Both the position numbers and the translations under genes were made by a program. This document shows positions 8,287 to 16,996 of a stretch of DNA of 61,574 bases, piece after piece. The notes beneath the pieces are model-generated. The model worked only from the letters and a program-made list of their open reading frames with translations, was not told the DNA's origin and searched no databases. Numbering within the stretch: position 1 is the stretch's first letter; each line of letters opens with the position of its first letter. The DNA is from an uncultured Eubacteriales bacterium (GTDB lineage Bacteria > Bacillota > Clostridia > Christensenellales > Aristaeellaceae), in NCBI GenBank assembly GCA_902764285.1, contig CACWVN010000001.1, positions 1 through 61,574 on the forward strand, in the 5' to 3' direction.

Positions 8287-8292
8287 TATAAT
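8287..8292 (+). promoter_or_regulatory. Candidate upstream nrdD promoter -10 next to NrdR pair 1
   Basis: TATAAT at 8287-8292 begins 3 bp after box 2, so box 2 would cover the spacer and -35 region. No good -35 hexamer is visible. Confidence 0.4.
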
Positions 8293-8419
8293 TTCCATAA
8301 TCTGCCGCGCACGTGCGAAATCTGTTCGTCATGCGCGGATTTTTGTTCGCATACGGCGGATTTTTCCGAAAACAGCGCCGTTTCCGCTATGTCAAAATTG
8401 TGTCACAATCCTCACGCAA

Positions 8420-8467
8420 ACACAATATATGACGTTTTTTTCATAGCTCATACACAATATATTGATT
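8420..8467 (+). promoter_or_regulatory. NrdR box pair 2 (canonical spacing)
   Basis: Boxes at 8420-8435 (13/16 to consensus) and 8452-8467 (14/16) are 32 bp apart, the three-turn spacing typical of tandem NrdR sites. The second box overlaps the -35 hexamer of the nrdD promoter, so binding should block RNA polymerase. Confidence 0.85.
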
Positions 8468-8494
8468 GACAACCCCATTCCTTTGTGCTACTGT
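8466..8494 (+). promoter_or_regulatory. nrdD promoter
   Basis: TTGACA (8466-8471), a 17-bp spacer and an extended -10, TGC-TACTGT (-10 at 8489-8494). The -35 overlaps the last NrdR box. Confidence 0.7.
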
Positions 8495-8569
8495 AGATGT
8501 GGTTCGAATCGCGGCTGCGGTTCAGTATCATCCTATCAATTATACAGATCTACGGAGGGGCATTTTTTT

Positions 8570-11041
8570 ATGTATCAGGTTGTCAAGCGCGACGGCGGAA
8601 TCGTCGATTTTGCCATCGGAAAGATCAGCGCCGCCATCACCAAGGCCTTCGAGGCCATCGGCAAGCAGTATCATCCCAGCGTGATCGAGCTGCTGGCGCT
8701 GCACGTCACTTCTGATTTCGAAAGCAAGATCCAGGACGGCAAGGTGACCGTCGAGGATATCCAGGACAGCGTGGAGAAGGTGCTGTCCGAATCCGGCTAT
8801 GCCGACGTGGCGAAGGCCTATATCCTCTATCGCAAGCAGCGCGAAAAGGTGCGCAACATCAATTCCACGCTGCTGAACTACAAAGATCTGGTGGACAACT
8901 ACCTGCAGATCAACGACTGGCGCGTGAAGGAAAATTCCACCGTGTCCTACTCCGTGGGCGGCCTGATCCTGTCCAATTCCGGCGCCATCACCGCCAATTA
9001 CTGGCTCAGCGAGGTCTATGACGAGGAGATCGCCGAGGCCCACCGCAGCGCGGCCATCCACCTGCACGACCTGTCCATGCTCACCGGCTACTGCGCGGGC
9101 TGGAGCCTGAAGCAGCTGATCCAGGAGGGTCTGGGCGGCGTGCCCGGAAAGATCACCTCCTCTCCGGCCAGCCATCTTTCCACGCTGTGCAACCAGATGG
9201 TCAATTTCCTGGGCATCATGCAGAACGAATGGGCCGGCGCCCAGGCGTTCTCCAGCTTCGACACCTACCTGGCGCCCTTCGTGCGGGTGGACAACCTGTC
9301 GCAGAAGGAAGTCAAGCAGTGCGTGCAGTCGTTCATCTACGGCGTGAACACGCCCAGCCGCTGGGGCACCCAGGCGCCCTTCAGCAACGTGACGCTGGAC
9401 TGGACGGTGCCCAACGACCTGAAGAACCTGCCGGCCATCGTGGGCGGCAAGGAGATGGATTTCACCTACGGCGACTGCCAGCGCGAGATGGACATGGTGA
9501 ACAAGGCCTTCATCGAAGTCATGATCGAGGGCGACGCCAACGGCCGCGGCTTCCAGTATCCGATCCCCACCTATTCCATCACCCGGGATTTCGACTGGTC
9601 TGAAACCGAAAACAACAAGCTGCTGTTTGAAATGACCGCGAAGTACGGCACGCCCTACTTCTCCAACTATATCAATTCCGATATGGAGCCCAGCGACGTG
9701 CGCAGCATGTGCTGCCGCCTGCGCCTGGATCTGCGCGAACTGCGCAAGAAGTCCGGCGGCTTCTTCGGCAGCGGCGAATCCACCGGTTCCATCGGCGTGG
9801 TGACGATCAACATGCCCCGCATCGCCTACCTCGCCAAGGACGAAGCCGATTTCTACCGCCGCCTGGATACCCTGATGGACATCTCCGCCCGCAGCCTGAA
9901 GACCAAGCGCACGGTCATCACCCGCCTGCTGGAGATGGGCCTGTATCCCTACACCAAGCGCTATCTGGGCAACTTCGAAAACCACTTCTCCACCATCGGC
10001 CTGATCGGCATGAACGAAGTGGGCCTGAACGCCAAGTGGCTGCGCGCCGACATGACCGATCCGCGCACCCAGGCCTTCACCCGCGACGTGCTGAACCACA
10101 TGCGCGAGCGCCTGTCCGACTACCAGGAGAAGTACGGCGACCTGTACAACCTGGAAGCCACGCCGGCGGAATCCACCACCTATCGCTTCGCCAAGCACGA
10201 TAAGGAGATGTACCCGGATATCATCACCGCCAACATGAACGGCACGCCCTACTATACCAACTCCTCCCACCTGCCCGTGGGCTTCACCGAGGATGTGTTC
10301 TCCGCGCTGGATATCCAGGACGATCTGCAGACGCTGTACACCTCCGGCACCGTGTTCCACGCGTTCCTGGGCGAAAAGCTGCCCGACTGGAAGGCCGCCG
10401 CGACGCTGGTGCGCAAGATCGCCGAGAATTACAAGCTGCCCTATTACACCATGTCGCCCACCTATTCGGTGTGCAGGGACCACGGCTATCTGACCGGCGA
10501 ACAGTACACCTGCCCCATCTGCGGCCAGAAGACCGAGGTCTACAGCCGCATCACCGGCTATTATCGCCCGGTGCAGAACTGGAACGACGGCAAGGCGCAG
10601 GAGTTCAAGGACCGCAAGGTGTACAACATCGGCCATTCCCACCTGACCCACACCGGCCCGAAGCCGGCGCCCACCAACGCCGACGCCGCCATGGAGGCCG
10701 CCTTTGAGAGCCCCTGCTGCGAACCCGCGCAGCCGATGATGAAACCGGAGGCCGAGGCCGGCACCGTCATCCAGATCGTGACGCCCATCGAGGAGCCCGA
10801 GGCCATCCTGTTCAAGACGCCCACCTGCCCCAACTGCAAGGCGGCCATGGCGCTGCTGGATCGGGCGGGCATCCGCTACACGGCGCTGAACGCCAACGAA
10901 GAGAAGGACCTGGTGGAAAAATACGGCGTCAAGCAGGCGCCCACGCTGGTGGTGCCCACGGACGAGGGCTTCATCAAGTTCCGCGGCGTATCCGACATCA
11001 AGGGCTGGCTGATGAGCCGGCAGGCGACGGGCACCCGCTGA
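8570..11041 (+). CDS. nrdD: Class III (anaerobic) ribonucleoside-triphosphate reductase with C-terminal glutaredoxin-like domain
   Basis: An 823-residue glycyl-radical enzyme reducing NTPs to dNTPs. An N-terminal ATP-cone (about 1-90, YQVVKRDGGIVDFAIGK) gives allosteric control; the catalytic barrel follows. Zinc-site cysteines appear in SVCRDHGY and TCPICG. The glycyl-radical loop is SRITGYYRPVQNWN, with Gly663. Classical NrdD ends soon after the radical glycine; here about 160 more residues follow, ending in an 80-residue glutaredoxin/NrdH-like domain with CPNC (Cys753/Cys756) and a cis-Pro region QAPTLVV. The ATG at 8570 follows GGAGGGG by 9 nt. The thioredoxin reductase-like gene 85 bp downstream fits a protein-thiol reductant instead of formate (inference). 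Confidence 0.93.
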   Translation: MYQVVKRDGGIVDFAIGKISAAITKAFEAIGKQYHPSVIELLALHVTSDFESKIQDGKVTVEDIQDSVEKVLSESGYADVAKAYILYRKQREKVRNINSTLLNYKDLVDNYLQINDWRVKENSTVSYSVGGLILSNSGAITANYWLSEVYDEEIAEAHRSAAIHLHDLSMLTGYCAGWSLKQLIQEGLGGVPGKITSSPASHLSTLCNQMVNFLGIMQNEWAGAQAFSSFDTYLAPFVRVDNLSQKEVKQCVQSFIYGVNTPSRWGTQAPFSNVTLDWTVPNDLKNLPAIVGGKEMDFTYGDCQREMDMVNKAFIEVMIEGDANGRGFQYPIPTYSITRDFDWSETENNKLLFEMTAKYGTPYFSNYINSDMEPSDVRSMCCRLRLDLRELRKKSGGFFGSGESTGSIGVVTINMPRIAYLAKDEADFYRRLDTLMDISARSLKTKRTVITRLLEMGLYPYTKRYLGNFENHFSTIGLIGMNEVGLNAKWLRADMTDPRTQAFTRDVLNHMRERLSDYQEKYGDLYNLEATPAESTTYRFAKHDKEMYPDIITANMNGTPYYTNSSHLPVGFTEDVFSALDIQDDLQTLYTSGTVFHAFLGEKLPDWKAAATLVRKIAENYKLPYYTMSPTYSVCRDHGYLTGEQYTCPICGQKTEVYSRITGYYRPVQNWNDGKAQEFKDRKVYNIGHSHLTHTGPKPAPTNADAAMEAAFESPCCEPAQPMMKPEAEAGTVIQIVTPIEEPEAILFKTPTCPNCKAAMALLDRAGIRYTALNANEEKDLVEKYGVKQAPTLVVPTDEGFIKFRGVSDIKGWLMSRQATGTR

Positions 11042-11126
11042 GATTCCGAGAAGACCTGCGGCCCGGGAGGCGGAAGCCGACCGGGCCGCGATGCTGTCAC
11101 GACAAACGGGAAAAGAGGGACAAACC

Positions 11127-12041
11127 ATGGTTGACATCATCATCGTCGGCGGCGGCCCCGCCGGCATGACGGCGGCGCTGTACGCGCTGCGCAACGGCAA
11201 GAGCGCGCTGGTGATCGAAAAGAACGGCTTCGGCGGCCAGATCACCCATTCCCCGAAGGTGGAGAATTATCCCGGCACGCTGCAGATGAGCGGCAACGAG
11301 TTTGCCGACCGCATGCTGGAGCAGATCCTGGCCCAGGGCGCGGAGATCGAGCTGGAGAAGGTCATTTCCGTGGAGGACGCGGGCGATTTCAAGCGCGTTC
11401 GCACCGAGGAGGGCGGCTGCTACGAGGGCCGCGCGGTGGTGATCGCCACGGGCGTGAAGCACCGCATGCTGGGCCTCGAAGGCGAAAACGAGCTGGTGGG
11501 CGAGGGCATTTCCTTCTGTGCGGTGTGCGACGGCGATTTCTATACCGGCCAGACGGTATGCGTGGCCGGCGGCGGCAATTCCGCGCTGCAGGAGGCCATC
11601 CTGCTGGCGGACAAGTGCAGCCGCGTCGTCATCCTGCAGGATTTGCCGCAGCTGACCGGCGAGGGCAAACTGCAGGACGTGCTGGCGGCGCGGGAGAACG
11701 TGCAGGTGATCTGCGATACGAAGATCAACCGGCTTTTGACGGCGGACGGCGCGCTGAAGGGCGTGGAGATCGAGAGCCGAACCACCGGCGAAAAACAGGA
11801 GATCGCGTGCGACGGCCTGTTCGTGGCCATCGGCCTGATTCCCGAAAACGGCCCCTTTGCGGATCTGGCGGCGCTGAACGACTGGGGATACTTCGATTCC
11901 GACGAGAAGTGCCTGACGAAGACGCCCGGCGTGTACGTGGCCGGCGACTGCCGCAGCAAGGGCGTGCGCCAGCTGACCACCGCCGTGGCCGACGGCGCCA
12001 CCGCCGCGCTGGCGGCCTGTCGCTACATCAACGAGCAATAA
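11127..12041 (+). CDS. trxB: Thioredoxin reductase-like FAD/NAD(P)-dependent disulfide reductase
   Basis: A 304-residue low-molecular-weight thioredoxin reductase family protein. N-terminal FAD motif VGGGPAGMTAAL, redox-active CAVC in ISFCAVCDGDFY, NAD(P)-binding GGGNSALQEA, and C-terminal FAD motif GVYVAGDCRSKGVRQL are all present. ATG at 11127 follows GAGGG. It lies in the nrdD transcription unit, so its likely substrate is the glutaredoxin-like tail of NrdD. The second dinucleotide motif should be checked for NADPH versus NADH preference; ferredoxin-dependent relatives exist in Clostridia. Confidence 0.9.
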   Translation: MVDIIIVGGGPAGMTAALYALRNGKSALVIEKNGFGGQITHSPKVENYPGTLQMSGNEFADRMLEQILAQGAEIELEKVISVEDAGDFKRVRTEEGGCYEGRAVVIATGVKHRMLGLEGENELVGEGISFCAVCDGDFYTGQTVCVAGGGNSALQEAILLADKCSRVVILQDLPQLTGEGKLQDVLAARENVQVICDTKINRLLTADGALKGVEIESRTTGEKQEIACDGLFVAIGLIPENGPFADLAALNDWGYFDSDEKCLTKTPGVYVAGDCRSKGVRQLTTAVADGATAALAACRYINEQ

Positions 12042-12056
12042 GCCGCAAAACAATAC

Positions 12057-12089
12057 AAGGCCCCGCGGACATTTCGTCCGCGGGGCCTT
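12057..12089. terminator. Strong hairpin between convergent trxB and BMP genes
   Basis: Perfect 14-bp arms (12057-12070 and 12076-12089) with a 5-base loop between two converging genes. There is no clear T-run on either side, but the position suggests a bidirectional terminator. Confidence 0.75.
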
Positions 12090-12104
12090 GCCGTGCGCCG
12101 GAGG

Positions 12105-13295
12105 TCATTCCTCCACCGTGATGACGTCGTCCAGCACGTAGTGGAACGTGGGGAAGGAGTGATCGGCGTTCTCGCTGTAGCCCTTGCTCAGATCGCAGGT
12201 GTCGTCGGGATTGTCGGGGTCTGTGCCGGTGTAATTCCCCTTGAACACGCTCACGCCGCCCTTCTTGAAGGCCTCTACGGCGCGGTTGATCCTTTCCTGG
12301 GTGCCGTTCGCGGCGATGTGCTCGTTCAGTTCCAGGATCTCCACCCAGCCCTCGTCGAAGCCGGCGCCCATGTCGTTGCCGTGCGCCCGGCCGCCCACGA
12401 CCTTTTCGATGGACTTGCTTTCCAGCACGGCCCCCACGGCCTGCGCGATGTAGGGCGTCCAGTTGATGCGGACGCTGACCAGCGAGGTCGCCGGCGCCGT
12501 GTCGATCATGCTCTGGTTGTAGCCCACGTGATACACCTTGCGGGTGGCGGCGGCCTCCTCGCAGGCCATGGCGGGCCCGAAGGTATTGGTGTGCTGGCAG
12601 ATGATGACGCAGCCCTCTTCGATCAGCGCCTTGGCGCTGGCCTTCTCCTTGCTGTAGTTGCACCACGTGCCGATGTAGCGCACCCGCATGGTGGCCTCGG
12701 GCGCCACCGAGCGCACGCCCAGCAGGAACGCGGTGTAGCCGGAGATGACCTCCGGCGTGGGGAAGCCGCCCACGAACCCGACCAGCGCCTGATCCGCCGT
12801 GATGACGCCGTTGTCGATCATCTCCCGCAGCTTCATGCCGGCCACGATGCCGCTGATGTAGCGGCCCTGGTAGATTTCGGCGTTGAAGGTGTGGAAATTA
12901 TCGGCGTCCTCGTTCACGTGGGCATCGGGGAAGGATGCCTGGCAGAACTGCACTTTGGGGTATTCCAGGGCCATGGCGTACACCTGGTCGCTGTAATTGT
13001 TGGCGAATATGATGCCGCAGCCCTGCCGGACCAGGTCCCGCAGCGGCTCCTCGGTATCCGTATCGGGCACGTTGCTGCGCACCAGGATCTGTACCCGGCC
13101 CGGGTATTCCCGCTCCAGGAACGTCTGCGCCAGCGCGAAATTATAGGTGTAGGGCGTGCTGTTGTCGCTCTCCAGTATGAAGCCCACCTTCAGCATATCC
13201 ACTTCCGGCGCGCGGTTCCTGAAGAAGTGGATTCCGGTAAACACCGCCAGCACCGCCAGCGCGGTGGCGATAGTCGTGATATATACGCGCTTCAT
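12105..13295 (-). CDS. BMP family (PnrA-like) substrate-binding protein
   Basis: A 396-residue exported or membrane-anchored protein: N-terminal hydrophobic segment (about 4-24, no lipobox cysteine), then the two-lobed Bmp/PnrA fold that in characterised members binds nucleosides. Supporting segments include VGFILESD, GCGIIFANNY, VGFVGGFPTPEV and YHVGYNQSM. ATG at 13295 follows AGGAGGAAG. It is the last gene of the operon starting at 17932. No permease or ATPase of the BMP type accompanies it, so a sensory role with the adjacent receptor is plausible (inference). Confidence 0.85.
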   Translation of the reverse strand: MKRVYITTIATALAVLAVFTGIHFFRNRAPEVDMLKVGFILESDNSTPYTYNFALAQTFLEREYPGRVQILVRSNVPDTDTEEPLRDLVRQGCGIIFANNYSDQVYAMALEYPKVQFCQASFPDAHVNEDADNFHTFNAEIYQGRYISGIVAGMKLREMIDNGVITADQALVGFVGGFPTPEVISGYTAFLLGVRSVAPEATMRVRYIGTWCNYSKEKASAKALIEEGCVIICQHTNTFGPAMACEEAAATRKVYHVGYNQSMIDTAPATSLVSVRINWTPYIAQAVGAVLESKSIEKVVGGRAHGNDMGAGFDEGWVEILELNEHIAANGTQERINRAVEAFKKGGVSVFKGNYTGTDPDNPDDTCDLSKGYSENADHSFPTFHYVLDDVITVEE

Positions 13296-13354
13296 TTTTC
13301 TTCCTCCTGTGTCGGGGTTCGGCCGCGGGAAACGCCCGCCGGCGCATCCTGCCG

Positions 13355-16300
13355 TTATTCCTGCGTCTTCTGCGGCTCGGCCTGGTTGGCCGCGGGGGAT
13401 TCCGGCTCGTCCTTGACGGAATACATCGCCTTCAGATCGATCTTGCCGTCGTCGATCAGCTTCAGCAGGATGTCCACGATCTGCGGGTCGAACTGGGTGC
13501 CGCGGCCGTTGCGCATCTCGTTCAGCACATATCCGAAGTCCATCTGCTTGCGGTAGACGCGGTTGGCGGTCATGGCGTCGAAGGCGTCGGCCACGCCGAT
13601 GATGCGGCCGTACAGCGGGATATCCTCGCCCTTCAGCCCTTCGGGATAGCCCTTGCCGTCGTAGCGTTCGTGGTGGTAGCGCGCGCCGTCCACCACGTTT
13701 TCGATCAGCGTGAAGTCCTTCAGGATCTCCGCGCCGCGGGTGACGTGGGATTTCATGATCGCGTATTCCTCGTCGGTCAGGCGCGAGGGCTTGTTCAGGA
13801 TGCTGTCGGGGATGCCGATCTTGCCGATGTCGTGCATCTGGGCGGCGCGGCGCAGGTTTTCGCATTCCTCGTCGCTGAAGCCCATCTCCTTGCCGATCAT
13901 CACCGAATACACGGATACGCGCATCGAATGCTGGTGGGTGCGCTCGTCCTTGGCGTCCACGGCCTTCGCGATGGCGATGATCGTCTGGTTGCCCATCTCG
14001 ATCTGCTTGCGGGCCAGCTCCAGTTCACGGCGCTGGCGCTCCATCATGCGCTGCACCCGCTGGCGGACGACAAACCAGGTCAGCCATGCCACAAACACCA
14101 TCGGAACCAGCAGCGCGTAGACGATGAATCCGGGATCATCGTAGATTTCCTTTTCCTTGACCAGCTGGTAATCCCGCTTGCTCAATATGGTTTCCTGGTT
14201 GTTGTCGAACACCGCCAGGTGGAACACATAATTGCCCGTGGGCAGGTTGGTGTACATGACGGAGCTCAGGGCGCTGCGGGGGATGATGGTCCAGTCGCGG
14301 TCGAAGCCCTCCAGGTAATAACCGACGAGGGGATCGAAGATCGTATAGTTGATGATTTCGGGATACAGCTCGATCTTGCTGACGCCGCGGCTGACTTCGA
14401 TGCCGCGGCTGCGGTCCACGTGGTACAGCTTGCCGTCCAGCCGCACGTTGGATACCATCATGCGGTAAGTATTGGAGCCGGAGGCGTATTGCGCCGTGTT
14501 GATGATGAACACGCCGCGGTCACAGGCCAGGAACAGATCGCTCTGATCGTCGCAGTAATTCCAGGAATTGGCGGTCAGCGCGCTGTTCAGCCCGCGCCGG
14601 GAATCCAGCAGGTCGTAGGCGATGCCGTCCTTGCCGGACAGCAGCTCGTCCCGATCCACCACGTAGAGGCCGGCGCTGCTGGTTACGAACAGCGTGTTCT
14701 CGTCCTTGGGCCAGACGTCGTAATTGTTGAAATAGGGGAAATTGTCCAGCGTGCGGATGGTGCCGTCCTCGTCCATGAAGGCCAGGCTGTTGCTGGTGAC
14801 GATGAACACACCGTGGGTTTTCGTATCGGCGACGGTGCGCAGGATCACGCCGGAGCTCAGCCCGTCCTTTCGCGTGATCATGCGGGAAACCTGGCCGTCC
14901 TCCAGCACCGCGATGCCGTCGCCGTCGGTGCCGGCCAGGATCCGGCCGTCCGGCAGCTCCGTGAACGTCAGGATCATGGAATTGATCAGCCCGTCGGCAT
15001 AGCCGATGGTGTGCTGGATCTGGTGATCGCGGATGAAGCTGATGCCGGTATCGCCGGCGGCCAGTATCGTGCCGTCGGAGAGCTCGCCCACCACGCGGGC
15101 GCGGTTGCCGAAGCTGCCGTTTTCGCTGTTGTACACATGCTCGGTGCCGTCGCTCTCAATTTCCAGCAGACCGCTGCCGTAGGTGCAGATCCACAGACTG
15201 CCGGCGGAATCGGCGCGGATACAGCGGATGCGCACGCCGTCCAGCTTTTCCGTCAGCGCGTTGGTCACGCGATGGCGGCAGGTTTTGTCCACCACGTCCA
15301 GGCCATTGTCGGTGCCGAAATAGTATTCGCCCTGCCATTCGGCGATGGTGTTCACCACGCGGCTGTCCATGCCCACGGTGCTGTAGACATCCTTGAACGC
15401 GGAGGGCGCCATGCGCAAAAGACCCAGGCGCGACGAGGTGAACCACAGGTTGCCCTGGTAGTCGATCAGCATGTTGTCGATGGAGTTGTTGAAATCGTTG
15501 GTATTGATCCGCTGGAATTCGATATCCTGGCGGATGAAGCCCACGCCGTTGTCGGCGGAGATGAACAGATCGCCGTTGTCCACGTAATACAGGTCGTTCA
15601 GGTTGGAAAGCCCCTCGCAGGTGCGGACCGTGAGCTCGTTGAAACCGCCGTCGGAGATATCGAATACGTACAGGTGGTTGGCGGAGGTGCCCACCAGCAG
15701 GGTGCCGTTCTCGTCAAAGCAGCAGCTGTTGAACAGCTCGCCGCCCAAGGGCAGCTGCAGCGAACTGAGGATCTGTCCCTTTTTCAGCAGGAACAGCCTG
15801 CCGTCGGAGGTGATCGCCGCCACGTTGCCCTTTTCGTCGGCCGCGATCTTGTCGGCGTAGTTGATTTCCCGCAGCGTACCGACGCGCTTCAGGCCGTTGC
15901 TGAGCGTCAGCACCTGCATGCTGCCGGTGGTGCCGATGTAATAATAGCCGTCGGAGCTCTGGATGATGGAGCGCACGGAGTTGGACGGCAGGCCGGAATT
16001 CTGGTCCACCACGCTGGATATTTCCTCGTTGATGCAGATGGACAGGCCGTTGTCGTTGGTGCCGATCCAAAGCCGACCCTCCGCGTCCACGTACAGGCAG
16101 TTGACGTTGCGCACGGATTCATAATTGTCCATCCAGCGGAACTCGCTGCCGTTGTAGCGGTACAGGCCCGCATAGGTGCCGATCCAGAGGATGCCGTCGT
16201 TGGTCTGGGCGATGTCGTTGGCCTCGCCGCAGGGCAGGCCGTTGTTGCTGCTGTAGACGGTCTGCACGTAGTCGTTGTAATCCACTATCTCCGATCCCTG

Positions 16301-16948
16301 GTCCTCCGCGCGCGCCGGCATGCCGGCCGCGCCGCAGCACAGCGCCAGGATCAGTATTACGGGCAGCGCCTTTTCCACGACGGACGGCTCGTTGCCGGCC
16401 TTCTCCTTTCGGAAGCGCTTATAGATGTGGAACAGCACGTATAGCAATACCAGCGTCACCAGCTTGTCCGCAAATTCAATGTAGAACTGCCCGGCGATCC
16501 AGCACAGCGGGGTCGGCAGGCCACGTTCTCTGAAGAGGCCGATGATGCCGTCGCCCCAGATGTTGCCGGTGCTGCCGCCGTGGAAGATGATGTTCAGCGG
16601 GATGGAGACGATCAGGCTCGTAAGGGCCGCCAGCGCGCTGATGGCCATGGTGCCGAATATGGTGGACAGCCGTTCCTTCCTGCCCGCCACACCCACGATG
16701 ATGCCCAGCGCCAGGCTGGTGATGCAACAGATATAGGAAAAGGGGTTTATCAGGCCGTAGATCAGGTTTGATACGACGCCCACGGCGGCGCCGCAGACCG
16801 GTCCGCCGACATAGGCGCAGAGCACCGTGCCGAAGGAATCCAGCCACAGCGGAAGACTGAGGGATGAAGCCAGCATCCGTCCCGCGCCGTTCAGTATAAT
16901 GCACAGGACGGTGAACAGGCTGATTTTATAGGTTTTCCAATCTTTCAC
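13355..16948 (-). CDS. Membrane receptor: ECF-S-like domain, beta-propeller/Y_Y_Y sensor and HD-GYP output
   Basis: A 1197-residue chimeric signalling protein. Residues about 1-180 form five or six membrane helices with the small-residue pattern of ECF transporter S components (LWLDSFGTVLCAYVGGP, then NLIYGLINP). A further hydrophobic segment (about 200-216) precedes a large extracytoplasmic region of Reg_prop propeller repeats (ILWIGTYAGLYRY, LWIGTNDNGLS, LWFTSSRLGLLRM) and a Y_Y_Y-like domain (YYLEGFDRDWTIIP). A membrane helix near 950 leads to an HD-GYP domain with MHDIGKIG (His1039-Asp1040) and HHERYDGKGYPEG, expected to hydrolyse cyclic di-GMP. GTG start at 16948 follows GGGAGG by about 8 nt. 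It lies between two binding-protein genes. Confidence 0.85.
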   Translation of the reverse strand: MKDWKTYKISLFTVLCIILNGAGRMLASSLSLPLWLDSFGTVLCAYVGGPVCGAAVGVVSNLIYGLINPFSYICCITSLALGIIVGVAGRKERLSTIFGTMAISALAALTSLIVSIPLNIIFHGGSTGNIWGDGIIGLFRERGLPTPLCWIAGQFYIEFADKLVTLVLLYVLFHIYKRFRKEKAGNEPSVVEKALPVILILALCCGAAGMPARAEDQGSEIVDYNDYVQTVYSSNNGLPCGEANDIAQTNDGILWIGTYAGLYRYNGSEFRWMDNYESVRNVNCLYVDAEGRLWIGTNDNGLSICINEEISSVVDQNSGLPSNSVRSIIQSSDGYYYIGTTGSMQVLTLSNGLKRVGTLREINYADKIAADEKGNVAAITSDGRLFLLKKGQILSSLQLPLGGELFNSCCFDENGTLLVGTSANHLYVFDISDGGFNELTVRTCEGLSNLNDLYYVDNGDLFISADNGVGFIRQDIEFQRINTNDFNNSIDNMLIDYQGNLWFTSSRLGLLRMAPSAFKDVYSTVGMDSRVVNTIAEWQGEYYFGTDNGLDVVDKTCRHRVTNALTEKLDGVRIRCIRADSAGSLWICTYGSGLLEIESDGTEHVYNSENGSFGNRARVVGELSDGTILAAGDTGISFIRDHQIQHTIGYADGLINSMILTFTELPDGRILAGTDGDGIAVLEDGQVSRMITRKDGLSSGVILRTVADTKTHGVFIVTSNSLAFMDEDGTIRTLDNFPYFNNYDVWPKDENTLFVTSSAGLYVVDRDELLSGKDGIAYDLLDSRRGLNSALTANSWNYCDDQSDLFLACDRGVFIINTAQYASGSNTYRMMVSNVRLDGKLYHVDRSRGIEVSRGVSKIELYPEIINYTIFDPLVGYYLEGFDRDWTIIPRSALSSVMYTNLPTGNYVFHLAVFDNNQETILSKRDYQLVKEKEIYDDPGFIVYALLVPMVFVAWLTWFVVRQRVQRMMERQRRELELARKQIEMGNQTIIAIAKAVDAKDERTHQHSMRVSVYSVMIGKEMGFSDEECENLRRAAQMHDIGKIGIPDSILNKPSRLTDEEYAIMKSHVTRGAEILKDFTLIENVVDGARYHHERYDGKGYPEGLKGEDIPLYGRIIGVADAFDAMTANRVYRKQMDFGYVLNEMRNGRGTQFDPQIVDILLKLIDDGKIDLKAMYSVKDEPESPAANQAEPQKTQE

Positions 16949-16996
16949 GGATCGAACCCTCCCGTTATCCTCGTTGCCAACGCAGACCGGCGCGCG

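Larger units (their letters stand above)
8223..8569 (+). other. Regulatory intergenic region nrdG-nrdD
   Basis: 347 bp without a gene. It holds two pairs of NrdR-like boxes and two candidate promoters, listed separately. Between them (8293-8419) is A/T-rich sequence with a small palindrome ATTGTG-T-CACAAT at 8397-8409 that resembles NrdR half-sites. Confidence 0.75.

Noticed and set aside
8495-8520. GGTTCGAATC resembling a tRNA T-loop
   Set aside because: The flanking bases do not form the 5-bp T-stem and no acceptor or anticodon stem is present; it lies in the nrdD leader.
8540-11245. Long open frame on the minus strand opposite nrdD and trxB
   Set aside because: Shadow frame caused by high GC at third codon positions; His/Gln/Gly-rich translation with no family signature, opposite clear genes.
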